Shown: positions 46,141 to 58,091 of the stretch, piece by piece | Layout of the letters: each line of letters starts with the position of its first letter | Position numbering within the stretch: the stretch's first letter is position 1 | From: Akebia trifoliata | Lineage: Eukaryota > Streptophyta > Magnoliopsida > Ranunculales > Lardizabalaceae | Length of the DNA: 64,000 nucleotides | Direction of reading: 5' to 3' | NCBI GenBank assembly: GCA_017979445.1 | Contig: CM030707.1 | Location: 19,396,586-19,460,585, forward strand | Notes under the pieces: generated by a model | The model's database searches: none | What the model saw: the letters and a program-made list of their open reading frames with translations, nothing else | What the model was told of the DNA's origin: nothing | Made by a program: the position numbers and the translations under genes

Positions 46141-47365
46141 ATAGGCGCCCAGTCATTAAAATGCTGAAGTAAACGTGGGGTGGAAGGCATTTTTGATGTG
46201 GAAGTGTGTAGGAACAATAGATGCTTTTCATTGAGATATTCTAGTTAGAAATCCCCCGCCCCCCCCAAATTGTTATTCTAGCACGGTTCAAATTTAACTT
46301 CAATGGTGAGGAAATATCTATTTTCATGTCCTACATCCATATGGCACCCAACCGTGTAAGGAAACTCTAGTGTCTCACACTAGAGCAAACATCGTGATGT
46401 TTGCTTCATCCTACTTCCTACCTAATATGGTTTGTTATGGAGTTAAGGCTATTGTTGACCAGTCTTCTTATGTCGTACTAGCAACAATCTGATAATCGGC
46501 AAATATATGAACGTGGGACCAGAGCATCCATTCGTTGGTGGCCAAGTAAATCAAACCAATCAAATAATCCTCATCATCCTTCGACTGCATGATTTGGAAT
46601 ATTGGCTGTATGTACGATTGATTAAGAGGAATTCTGTCCCACGCTAATCAATTAATTCATCCAATCAGAATGATCCATCTGAAAAAAAAAAAAAAAAACC
46701 CTCCAACTTTATGTATAATTCAGGTTTGTTTTTCAAAAATGAGTCATGCTGGAGTGACCTCAAGATTGACCTCATTTTGCACTTTTCTGATGTGGAGGTA
46801 TGCGCAGAACCGTGGATGTTTTTCACTCATATCTCAATGAAAAGCATCTATGGCTCATATACACCTCAATGCCAACAAAGTGCAAATGAGGTCACTTCAA
46901 CATTTTTTAAGAAAATAAGAAAAGAGCATAAAATATGAAGATTTTTTTCTTTCCAAAGAAGAATAATATTTCCCGATCATACATAGCCCATAGTCGACTA
47001 AGACACTTATCTAAAAATGATGCACTGCAACGTGGCTGATTGCGATGAATGAGCTAAAATTCAAGACTGCAAAATTAATAACATTTTCTGAATAAAACAT
47101 CTCCTAATATTTGTACTTGATATTATCTGAAACAAAAAGTACAAGAGTTCAAAAAGTATACTATTAAGAATATAAATTGAAATCTTGCCAACTATGGTTT
47201 AAAGCAAGAAAATCACCGTCTTCCTTAACAATAAACAAATATGATAAGTGGAGTTCATAATACACTTCAGACTCGATAAGTTTATTGGCAGACTCAATCA
47301 AACTTGAAAGGTCATTCTTACCTCTCTCATTGGTGTAAGGGTAGAACACATAAACCTGAAGTTTA
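46141..47365. other. Intergenic DNA, MITE debris
   Basis: A half-copy of a foldback repeat lies near 46190-46260, a C-run at 46257-46266 and an A-run at 46682-46698. The frame at 47164-47349 on the minus strand has no recognisable domain. No gene supported. Confidence 0.4.
46741..46905. mobile_element. Foldback MITE, TGCTNNAGTGACC family, copy 5 (best preserved)
   Basis: GAGTCATGCTGGAGTGACCTC on the left, GAGGTCACTTCAACATTTT on the right. The inner stem GGATGTTTTTCA / TGAAAAGCATCTATGG is intact. Confidence 0.7.
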
Positions 47366-48060
47366 TGTTAAAAATCTGGTTCTAGGGTGAAATCCCAAGA
47401 ACTAAGAGTAATAAAAAATATCTATGTCGAGCAAAACAAACTAGAAACTTCAATCTAGATTTGAGATTGATGGAAATCAATTGCAAACACTAAAATTAAG
47501 AACTAATATCGAACTCTAATGCTAAAAAAAAAAACAAAGAAAGAGAAGAAAAATCTCTTCTTCTATTAATCAATCTTAAAAAAAAATTTACTCTTCACTG
47601 AATTTATTTATTGGAGTTCCTTATATAGATTACTCCATAACAACTTAGAAACCTTCTAAAATACTAAAAAGTAATTTCCTAATCTATCTATAGCATATTA
47701 CTAACCTTCAAATCCTATTAGAACTCAATTTGGATATCTAAAAGGACTTCTAATTATAACCTAAATAATAAAAACGAATTTTAAACATAAAACAAATTAG
47801 AAACTAATTAGGAAAAGAAACTTTCTAAATTTAAAATAGAAACTAACTAGGACTACTTAAGTGACTTAAAAAATAGAAACTCAATACAAAAAAAAAATCC
47901 TAAGAGAAGTTGGACTAAGTCTAGTGGATCCGTCAAAGTTTGGGTCGAGTTGACTTGATCAATACAGGTTGACTTGGTCAATGCTGATTATTTCTTTCTT
48001 CGATGCATCTTAATTCGATCATAGGCATTGAGATAAGTGTAGACAAGCCTATCTACATCA
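47366..48060 (-). mobile_element. Probable LTR, 695 bp, minus strand, no partner seen
   Basis: On the minus strand it starts TGATGTAGATAGGC, has a TATA-like CTATATAAGGAACTCC about 420 bp in, a T-rich leader-like block and ends TTTTTAACA. No flanking 5-bp duplication and no retroelement domains adjoin it. It could be a solo LTR or a truncated end. Confidence 0.4.
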
Positions 48061-48293
48061 CTCACACAGCCAACCAGCCTAAGTTTTGTCCATCCAAGAT
48101 CAAAATTTTAACCCATATCATAAAAAATCTTCAGGGAGTAAAACATGAGAAATAATGATCATAATATAACTCTCAAAGTACTAAATGCTTCTTTTGGTCG
48201 AATACATGATTTCTTACAATTGGAATGTGATTAATCTAGTTACAAGGAGAGACCTCCATACCGTGTCAGCTTAGCAGCTGCAGCAAAACGACT

Positions 48294-51200
48294 TTAGCTA
48301 TTTTCTGATTCACTACTTTCCAAATGCTCTATGAAGCTAGTAGAGAGTATCGAAGGATTTCCTTTGGGGGTGAATGGATTAAAATTGCATTTGTGTAAGG
48401 AAGATTGGAATTTCTTCAGCCCATCGTTGAGATTTGCTTGTAATGCCCGAGGTGAGAATTCATCTGGTTTTTCAACAACTTTGATCGCAGTGGATACTGC
48501 AAGGTTAATCTGAAAGAAGGTTCGGCGAAAATTAAACAAAATTATAATAAAGTAATGCTAATATAATGAAATGTTTTGATTTCGATTCTTAGAAACAATT
48601 AACAACAGTTATTAGTTGAGAGAACATAATTGCATTTTCATGTCAAGTATTAGTATTTTTAGGGAAAAAAGACTACTTGCATATACATCCCTGTGCATAC
48701 TATATGATTCTGCTTTCTTTGAACAGAAGTAACCAAACAGCATGAACCTTTTAAAGCTTTAGACATGAGAATATTCAAGTATGAGATCTCTCAACAACCA
48801 AAACCATGGTACAAGTGAACAGACATTGAATGGGTAAATCTCAGATGAAATTCAGAGCTTCAAAGACAAGGACGTTAATTTATTTTTGTATCTTTCTTTT
48901 ATGGTAAGATTTCATTAATCAAGCTGCTTTAGATGACCAACCAGAAAATAAAGACCCAACACGACAAGCACTATTCCATGACTCAATGTTACAAACCCGC
49001 TCCCAACTCCCCAGAATACAACTCAACACTCCTTAAATATTTTACAAGAAGCTCAAGATTGAAAGGAAAATATCTTATGGGGACAGCTCCTTGCCATCAA
49101 ATAAATGGCTACTCCTCTTCTTCCGAAGGCCCCAACAAATTGCAAACAGGCTAGGCACCAGAAAATCCTCTTAGGCACTAAGAAGGCAGAGCCCAACTGA
49201 ATCCAAGACCAGAATAAAGCCCATGTAGATGTCAGAAGGCACCCAACAGTACTTAACAAGGACAAGAATTGAGTCAAAAACAGGTGCACAAGGGCAGTGA
49301 AAGAGGATATGATTAGCTAGCTCCCCACGCTTCTCATAAAGATAGAAGTTAGCCAAAGAGAATCCTCTCCAGATGATCCGATCTGATCTGAGGTAAGAAT
49401 CTTACCCAAAATCGCCAATCATACAAAAAATGGTAACGTATTTTTGATGGGTAAGCTGGACTTGAGCCCACAACCTCAAGTTGTTTTGTAGTGTGATGAA
49501 AAATGTTAACTTGGATGGAACCTTAGGGCCCCAAATCGATGATGCTGGGAATGAAGCATTACTTGCCTATACCATCAACAAATAAAAGGACCTCATTGAT
49601 CCCATCACGACTTCTCACACCTTACAATCCACAACATCTAGCCGCAACAGCACTAAAGCGGTGCAATTTATCAATTTGGCAATGTCCGTCACCTCCCAAG
49701 TCATTAAGCCTCTTCTAAACCCGAAGTTCCCTGCCCAAACTAATAATGAATGAAGAAATGGAATAACCTTCCTTGTGAGACAATACAAAGTTTTGGAAAT
49801 TTCCCCATTAAAAGCAAGTTCCCACACCAATGATCCTCCCAAAACCGCACCGTACTCCCCCTCCCAATTTTAACGTGCACTTTCTTATGGAATGATGCTA
49901 GAATTTTCAACTCTCTTTTCCATACCCCACATTCATAAGAGGCCTTGGCACTCCCACTATCCCAGTCATACTCACCCCAAATTTATTGAGGCAATTACTC
50001 GCCGACATAAACTATCCACCTCCATCCCAAACCACCAAAGTCACTTTCCCATTAGAGTTGAGTTCATTAGATTCAACCTTTCAAGACCAAGGCCACCATG
50101 ACTTTTTGGGAAGAACATTTTTCCAATTCACTTAGTAGAACTTCTTCTTGCCTTCCTTACCATGCTAGAGGAGCTCACGAAATAACTTGTCAAGCTTCGT
50201 CTCCACACATCTGGGAATTGAGAACAAAGAGAGGGAGTAATTACGGATAACTGTCACTGTACTCTTAATAAAGGTCACCCCACCCCCCTTTAGATAAGTA
50301 CTTCAACTGCCATGAACTCAACCTCCTTCCCACCTACTCAAGCATTGGCTCCCAACCCACCTAACCCAATTAAGAATCCCGCAAGATCTTCATTTGATAC
50401 AACCTTTGCCAACATCCTTCCAAGAGCTTTTGCAATCACAATGAACAAGAATGGGGACAATGATTCTCTTTGCTACAAGCCCTTGAACCCTTGAAGAAAT
50501 CAAAAAGAGATCCATTAACTAGAGTTGAGAAAGAAAGGGAAGAAACACACTTCATAAACCATTTGATCCATTTGGTAAAAAATCCCATACAATTCATAAG
50601 ATATTTGAGAAAGGTTCGACAAACATGGTCATATGCTTTCTCCAAGTCAATCTTGCAAACCACCCCTGTCACCCTGGAAACGACATTCATTTGCAATTAG
50701 GACTCCATCCAAGATTTTCCTACCATACACAAACGTCAATTGAGCAGTTCCAATAATCCCTTGGAGTACTAATATCATTGTAAAAGCAAGCAACTTCAAT
50801 ATGATCTTATAAGTAGTGGTTACCAAGCTAATTTTCCTAGTATTTTGCCTAATTACATTTTTCCACAAGGTGCCCCTCTCTAAACTAAACCTCCATGACT
50901 ACTTCCTAAGAAGTGCTACATAGGTTTGCTTAATTTTTCTGATTCCTGAGCCACAAATTTTTCTGGTGTATAGCTAATCTCGTACTTCATATGTTGAAAT
51001 TTCCTCAATTCACCATAATGCCAAAGGAAGTTTCAAAAAAGCTTCTCTAGTTTCAATTCTATAAATTTGGGAATTGAAAGGGGTATTAGGAAATAAATTG
51101 GGATGCTACCTCCTTTAGATAAAGAACTCACCTTCCAAGATCTCAGCCTAGTTTCTATCTTATCGATCATCGGGTCCTAGATAACTTAACTTGTGTATTA

Positions 51201-52846
51201 CACTCCAAGAGGGAGACCCAAAAATGATGCTGAGAAAATCTCCATCTGGTCATAATTGCTTTATCCCCACTCAAGGAACACACTGATTAGAGGACCTCTT
51301 CCTCATCAAAAGAACGTTCAAGCCATTGTTGCCAATCAAGAAAGGTTTTATCAAATTCGAGATTGTCAAGGAGAGGTCTCTCATTGTATACTCCATGATA
51401 TAATTTTTCATAATACACAACCATACCCTCTTGATTCTCTCTTTCCCTTTCAACTCCACCTCATTCACCTGAATCTTAGAGATAAAATTTATTTCTCCTG
51501 ACTATTAGTTGTTCGATGGAAGAACTTAGTGTTCTTATCACCTTCCTTCAACCACCTCACTCTGTAGGAATAACTCCAATGGGTGATAAACTAATAAAAA
51601 GTCAATTGAGAGAGTATTCAACAAAGGCCAACTACAACTCCAATTAAAAGGAATTTACAAGTTGAAAGTTCTAAAGACGAAAAAGAACGTGGGTTGATAT
51701 TGAAAGCGAATATGAATTCACTTTCAATAAAATAAGTCATGGCTCTTTAAAAAATTGAATTGTGGAACACAATTAGTCTAGTTGACCCCAAATCTTTGGG
51801 ATAAGGCTTCAATGATGATGATAATTTTAAAATTCTACTCAACATAAATAAATAGAACTCACATATGTTACATCAACCATATAAAGCATAAGAGATGTAA
51901 CCATGACCAAAACTGAAAGGAGAAAATAAGCAAAGACAAGACGTAAACTGAAAGCAATTTCTTCAATATGAAATCAGTTTCGATTGAAAAAAAGAACCTC
52001 GACACGTCTTCCCCTATTTCAAAAACAACACCTCAAAACTCTACAAGTATCATTTTTTGTTACTTCTAAAAAAGAAGACAAAGAACAAGTTTTGCTCTAA
52101 TAAGCTCTTCTAAGATAAAGCTTTTACTATCTTACCAATTGCAAAATAAGAAGTACGCTTTCTTTTAGCTCTATTTCAAAGAAAATGTATTACAATCATG
52201 CCTTAAAATGCGATATATTTCGAGCAATTCTGTAATTTTTAAGGTCATGTTTGTTCGCTAAATAGAACTACAAATAAAATTGATTTCTCAAGAAAACATA
52301 ATTTTCCACCTTCTTCTCATGCATTTTACTTAGAAATTGAGCTTTAGTTGGAACCCAATTTTGCTGGGAAAAGGAATTTCCCTATCCAACTTCCACCAGT
52401 TTTCCACAAGACCCTGATTTTTCTTGCCCAATCAATGCGGGTAGGGTACAGAACAAATGATTTTCCATGAAATATTTTTTTCCAGCAAATAAAAAGGAAC
52501 CCAATATAGAAATTCAGAAAAATTCAATCAAAATAACGAATTAAATCAGGAAAATTAAAACCACACAGCTATTGGTAAGATTAGAAGAAATTTTCCGCAC
52601 CGATTGAGAAGCGATCTTAACCAAAGCGTTTGCGAGAGGCAAAATACAAAACCTGAAAAAAGATAGAAATTATAAAGAAAAATTACACAAAACAAAATTT
52701 TCAGAAACAAATAAAGAAAAGAAGTGGATAGAAATAGAATCATACATTCCTCTTCCACCAGCTAAAGCTTCTTCTGAAGGTTCCTTCCATTCATCAAGCC
52801 TACATTGATACAAAGAAACCCTAAGAGAGAGAGAGTTCTATAGAAT

Positions 52847-52907
<61 letters not shown>

Positions 52908-53017
52908 TACACCCAACCGTAACGACGATCAAATATTAGGCGTTTGGAAGATCTTTTGATGGGGCCGCCACTGGAGGACTGGTTAGAGTTGGAGTTGGAG
53001 ACGATGGAGTCGTCCAT
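48294..53017 (-). CDS. Plant protein of unknown function, 4 exons, 142 aa
   Basis: Exons in gene order: 53017-52911, 52799-52746, 52652-52601, 48509-48294. They sum to 429 nt and join in phase at GT..AG sites (GT|GTAAAT, AAT|GTATGA, TCG|GTGCGG; acceptors ATGTAG, TTTCAG, TTTCAG). The N terminus (1-28) is Ser/Asn-rich. Then comes [19 protein letters not shown], an [20 protein letters not shown] block, a helical [21 protein letters not shown] block and a Phe-Ile-Glu-His end ([13 protein letters not shown]). No known domain is recognised and no signal peptide or clear membrane helix is seen. An in-frame ATG at 53077 would add 20 residues. Intron 1 holds a long GA repeat and intron 3 (4.1 kb) a LINE. 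The precise splicing and good codon structure argue for a real gene. Confidence 0.75.
48880..51600 (-). mobile_element. 5'-truncated L1 LINE inside intron 3 of the 142-aa gene
   Basis: Minus-strand blocks in the expected order from high to low coordinates: [15 protein letters not shown] (about 51530), [15 protein letters not shown] and [25 protein letters not shown] (50870-50650), the RT-core piece [15 protein letters not shown] (about 50650), the FADD-region decayed, zf-[20 protein letters not shown] (about 49300) and a 3' end near 48890. Frameshifts and stops are many. Same strand as the host gene. Confidence 0.8.
51773..51825 (+). repeat. 3' tail of a plant RTE-type LINE
   Basis: GTTGACCCCAAATCTTTGGG, then ATAAGGCTTC and a GATGATGAT tail, is the characteristic 3' end of plant RTE elements, which finish in short tandem repeats. 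Only the tail is left. Confidence 0.6.
52851..52902. repeat. (GA)n microsatellite in intron 1 of the 142-aa gene
   Basis: About 26 pure GA units, eight bases downstream (plus orientation) of a second shorter GA block. It ends three bases from the intron 1 donor, so on the transcript it is a long CU repeat right after the splice donor. Confidence 0.9.
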
Positions 53018-53085
53018 GTACTCTACTACCGATAAAACCCCCGAGTCCCAAGCTCCTGCTACTTTCGAAGGGAGCATTGTAATTT

Positions 53086-53196
53086 AGAGAGATTCTATTG
53101 CCAGACCAACTTTGGCTAACGCCACCCCAATTAACCAAAGAGTAACCCACATCTTGGGGTGGCAGTAGCAAAAGATGGTGTGGTAATAGAAGCTCT
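53086..53196. mobile_element. MITE, GAGAGCTGCTATTG family, next to the 142-aa gene start
   Basis: Ends AGAGAGATTCTATTGCCAGACCAAC and the inverse GATGGTGTGGTAATAGAAGCTCT. It starts 9 bp from the upstream in-frame ATG (53077) and so occupies the promoter or leader of that gene. Confidence 0.65.
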
Positions 53197-53205
53197 GTTT
53201 ATTGA

Positions 53206-53316
53206 AAGAGCTGCTATTAGCACACCAACTTTTACTTATTACATCCCAATTAAAAAAATAATATTAAGTGAATGCTTGCCAATAAGTAAAAATTGGAGTG
53301 TCAATAGAAGCTCTCT
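53206..53316. mobile_element. Second MITE of the same family, 9 bp further upstream
   Basis: Ends AAGAGCTGCTATTAGCACACC and the inverse GGAGTGTCAATAGAAGCTCTCT. The interior ACTTTTACTTATTACATCCC matches copy 13704-13798. It forms a near-tandem pair with 53086-53196. Confidence 0.7.
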
Positions 53317-53948
53317 CAATTATTATTTTTTACTAGATTTTTTTTTTTTTTAGATTTAGGATTTTATATGAACCTAACCTAAATTATAAACAACTATTGA
53401 AATTGTTTGAAGGAGTGTTATAATATTGAGATTAACCTTTGAAATGTTTGAGGAGTGTTTTAAACTTTAATTGGGGTGTTACAAATAATTTAAGAAATGC
53501 GATTTTTCTCAAAATATGCATAATGTCCAAATTTTGATTTCGATGCACCATTCATTTTAATTCCCATAACATGCATTTCGAGTGAATTTGTCATTTTTGT
53601 TATCAATGAATTCACTGGTATATCTACAAATTCATAGATGTTAAAAGTGACGAACTCTAGAGTTCATAGGTTATAAAAATGAGATCGTTTGGATACACAC
53701 ATCAAAGTAACTTTTTTATTTTTAGAAATTAAAAAGTTAAAAGACTTGTTTGGATTCATTTTAAAAAGTTAAAAATCTTAATTTTTTAAAAAGTAAAAGT
53801 AAACTACTTTCTACTTTTAAAAGTTACTTTATCATAAAACTATTTTTTTTCTAGTTACTTTTTATTCAAAAGGGTTGATAGACTCACCCTTAAGAAATTG
53901 GGGGAGTAATAAGTAAATTTAGGTGCCAATATCAGCTCTCTTAATTTA
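53317..53948. other. AT-rich upstream region
   Basis: No gene. One end of the GAGAGCTGCTATTG family lies at about 53915-53942 (GGTGCCAATATCAGCTCTCTTAA). Confidence 0.4.
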
Positions 53949-54089
53949 TAAGTTATGCTGGAGTGATATTAAAATTGACATCGTTTCACACATTGTTAAT
54001 GTGGAGGTACTCACAAAATCATAGATGTTTTTCACTCGTATCTCGATGAAAGGCATCTACGGTTTGTACATACATCTGTATCAGCAATG
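53949..54089. mobile_element. MITE, TGCTNNAGTGACC family, cut off by an LTR
   Basis: It begins AAGTTATGCTGGAGTGATATT and follows copy 46741 through the ..TTTTTCACTCGTATCTCGATGAA.. core. It ends abruptly in GCAATG where the LTR at 54090 starts, so the retroelement probably inserted into it. Confidence 0.6.
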
Positions 54090-55278
54090 TGGGTTGGAGG
54101 TTAAAGAAGATGAGGGTTCTTGGTTGAGAGTTGAAAGATGGATGTAAGTTCTTGAATTGAGAAATGATTAGAGATATTGAGTAGGAATTTTGGTAGAATT
54201 TTAGGTTGCGAGATGAGGCTTTAAGAGCATAAATTATTCATAAGAAATAAGGTTATTTATAGAATTTTTGGAGAAATTTTGAGGATAAAGTAGTCCAACC
54301 TTAAAAACAAAAAGACTGGTCATGAGATTTTGATTGTTTCTTTTAGGATTTTTTATTTTCATAAGAATGGAGGTGGAATTTGTGAGATGAAATCCTATAA
54401 ACTTTTTAGGTCTTTGATTTTTTGGTAAATAGAGGTGAGAGAACAAAAGTATTTTTGAGAAGATGAGTGTGAGAGTTACATGTGTAAAGGTGAAGTGATA
54501 TATAAACATTAGACTTAGATTCTCTTGTAAATATTTCCAAAAGCAAAGATAGATATATATATTTTAAATGGATTAATGAAAGAGTTTCATATATGTACTT
54601 GAAGATTTCTACTTTTAGATGATAGGATTGAAAATTCTCCCAACTTTAGGGGTTTTTATTAACGTCCAAGACACATTTTTTTATTTGACCTCACTTTTTG
54701 ATAGGACATTTTTGAGATTTTTCAAAGGAATTGACTCTTTAATTAGGTTGGAGCATTGACCCACCAATAAAGATCTTTCTTGAAGGTTGGAGCTTATGAG
54801 AGACCACCATGTGTCCTATTTTGGGGAAAGGTGGATGATCATGGGCTTTTGGATGTGCTTAAAATGGATTTGGTATTAGATTTTGGTTTTGGACTTAGAT
54901 TATGGGCTTAGGATGATTTAGATTTAAATATTTGGACTAAGCTTGAAAATAGACTTGGTATTGAGTTAGGTTATGGAAAGTGAGTTTGGATTTGAAAGTG
55001 GGTATGAAATTAGGTTAATCCATAGTTTGGAAAAATGGGTTAGGAAAGTGGATATGGAATTGGATAAGGTTATATAGATGGATTAGGGACAAGGTTTGGG
55101 AATACAAAACAATAAGAAATGATGCATGTGTGCAGGTATGCATGAAGAAATATGTCAAGTGACAATTATTATGTAACGTGGGCCCATTGAAAGGCTTTAG
55201 ACTCTTAATTGAAATCAACTTGAGATTTTGAAAATTTGGACTCTTTCTAATGGGTTTGTATAAATTGGGGTGTCTACA
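54090..55278 (-). repeat. 3' LTR of the Gypsy-type element
   Basis: Begins TGTAGACACCCCAATTTATAC on the minus strand (55278 down). A TATA box CTATAAATAACC lies near 54255-54265. Alignable along its length with 58092-59178 by shared words such as GACAATTATTATGT, GTGTGCATG and TAATTAGGTTGGAGCATT. Confidence 0.75.
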
Positions 55279-55510
55279 ACCTTTTGATCGTCATTCATTT
55301 TTCCTTATCGGAGAAAGTTGTTAAATAAAAATAAGCTTGGGAGAACTTTTTAGGCTCAAGAGGTGTTGGTCAGCATTAAAAAAAATTCTTAGGTGACTTT
55401 AATTGTTTCTTAACAAATAGCCAAATCAAATGCTTCGGTTAGTCTAGCAGGTCAAAATAGTTGAACTCCAACACGCATGTCATTACTTAACCCCGAAACA
55501 AAACAATTAA

Positions 55511-55900
55511 TTAAAAATGATTATGGTAAATCGATAATCCGATTGACAAGTTTTTCAAATAGGCATTGAAATTCATGAATTGTAAAAGTTTATTTGAGTT
55601 TACTAATGCCACACCTGGATCTACGAACTCCCGAGAGCCAAAATGAGAGCATAAGTTCCGAGTGAATTGGGGCCATAACACTAACCCAATTGAATGAGTC
55701 ATCCAATGATATACCATGCTATAGTGTCTCAGGTTAGATGAGCCAAAGCCAAGGGAACCATCATTTCATCGGGCAAACCATTCAATTATTGACATCGTTC
55801 ACCCTGAAAAATCCCATTTTCAAGATCATTTTTATCGAACCTTGGAAAATCAATACGAAGTGGATGACCTTCTATTTCCATGCTACCTTTTTGATACTCT
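55511..55900 (-). pseudogene. Gypsy gag remnant
   Basis: Minus-strand pieces IDFPRFDKNDLENGIF, MMVPLALAHL, LWPQFTRNLCSHFG and SREFVDPGVAL fall in the order of the plant retrotrans_gag domain. At least three stops or frameshifts lie between them. Confidence 0.6.
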
Positions 55901-58091
55901 TTGATGCACAATAGCAGGAACACGTGGTCTTCTCGAATTGGCATTTGATAAGCAACCAAACATTTAAGGGTTGCTTGGATTGTGAAACCTAGTAAGCTTC
56001 ACATTCCACTCTCAAACTAAGGGTGATGCAAACTTTAAATGTAAATAAATAAATAGTATGATGAAATATCCCTTGCATACTTTTCATAATTTACGACATC
56101 GAGAAGCATGATGAGCATCAAACATACATATATACTTATTATTTAAGATTTTTAGGGCTCCCAACCATGGAATCTCATCGTCATTATATTTTATTTCGGG
56201 ATTTTCTTTAACCCATATAAAACAAAAAAAAATTGGCTATGGTGTGGGTTGCCCTTATTAATTTGTGGGGTGTTTTTATAATTACACATCCTTTATTTTC
56301 ATCGAAAATTATTCATCCAAAATTAAGTTCTTTCAATGTTGATTTCAAATTTTGGTGACTTGTATGATATTATCATTTTTAATTTGAAATTTGTAGGGTT
56401 TTATAAATAAAAATTATTATTTAGAAATTGAAAATTTGGCTATTACTTATTATTTAAAAATGAATTGTATTTTAATTTATAAGAAATAATATATTTTATT
56501 GTGTTTGTAAGAAATAGGCATTTGAAACATGCAAATAATATATAATATGATTGTAAGGGTAAAAAAAAAATAATTTACCAGTTTCAACAATGTGTAACAA
56601 ACAACTTTTTTAGCACTTAAATCCAAAGTTTATAAGTTTCAACACTTTTTTTTTTTTTTTTTTTTTCAGTTTAACAAATAATACCTTAGACTACAAAGGA
56701 GAAATTGAATATTAATGCTTAAGTTTTTCAACCACTTTAAAATTTCTACGGGGACAAATTGCTAATATAAAAAATTCCAAAATTTCTATGAGGGAAAATT
56801 AGTAGAACTATTTCATTTAAAAAAAAAAAATTATGACTACCTCCCTGTAGATTTCAAAAAGTCTTATGGGGGCAATTACCCCCATTGCCCCCACTGTAAA
56901 TCCGCCCTTGATGGGGTTTTTTTTTTGTTCTTCTGCTTTCCTCTTTCCTCTTTTCTTTTTTTCCCTTTAATTTCCTTGTTGTGTTAATTTTCATAAAGGT
57001 CCCCCCTTTGTTGTCATGTCTGTCCCCCCTTTTATAATTTTTTATTTTTTTTTGCATTAAAGATAAAGGAAAATTTCCTCATTTGTTTGCTTTGATCAAA
57101 CCCAAAGAAGGACAAAATCTTTTTTATTTTTGGTTTTCAATTTGCTTTCCTTTTTCTTTTCTTTTCTTTCTATTCTATCTTGACTGAATTAATGGTAAGG
57201 ACGTGTGTGGGGATTATCACATGCTTCTCACAAATTTAACATCTTTTCCACCTAAATTAATATATGATTTGTTTAATTTTTTAATTGATTGGTTCGATTA
57301 ATTGCTTTTTTTGTTCGTGATTGGTTCGATTTGTTTAAAGTTTTGATTGGATCATTTGATTGGTTATTAGTTTAAACCTTATATTTATTGATTTAATTAG
57401 TGATCAATTAATTAATTTTAAGGTTTTGATTTTTTGAATCAAGGCTTTAAACATGATCGACGGTTGTCATTCCGTGTAGCGGAATTCATCATTTTATGTG
57501 AAAAATTTTGGTTCTCATAAGCGTGGGGTATCTAAATTCGTACTGCATTATCAACAGTAAGGGTATTTTGGTCATTTTATCAGAATTGAACAATAAAAAG
57601 TTGTCAAGCAAACATTAATTTCTGGCTTATGTGCTTCTATAATGAACAAGTTTTTGCTAAATGTGACTTTTCAGACTTTGGACTTCTACTTTTGGAGTTG
57701 GGGCTAACTTCTGTAAATAACAGACTTAGTATTTCAACCATACTAAAAGAATTATATATTTCTTCATCATGACCAAGCATGTGTAGTGTGTGTGTATAAC
57801 ATACATTATAATGCATGAGAAATACATAGGTTAAGAAGGTTTCAACTTCCATCCTTTCGGTCAAATCGCCTTAAACATTTCATGCTCAAAGTTGAGATTC
57901 AACTTACTCAGGATAAATAAGAGTTCTCTATTACATCCTAAGGGTTTTCTAAAAAGAAAAAGAAATAGGGATAGAAAAAGAAAATGCAAGTGCTTAAAAT
58001 AAAATTAAACCCTAACCCACATTATTTTTTGATAGTCTTGAATGAGATTATTTTGAGTAGAAGAACTTATAAATTGAAAGTTTTGATTAAG
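55901..58091. other. Internal region of the Gypsy element, non-coding
   Basis: AT-rich, with an 18- to 24-T run at 56647-56666. No polymerase motifs in any frame. Probably filled by older inserts or decayed beyond recognition. Confidence 0.4.

Noticed and set aside
47164..47349. 61-codon minus-strand frame next to the LTR at 47366
   Set aside because: It ends just outside the LTR but shows no gag or other retroelement motif; too short to call.
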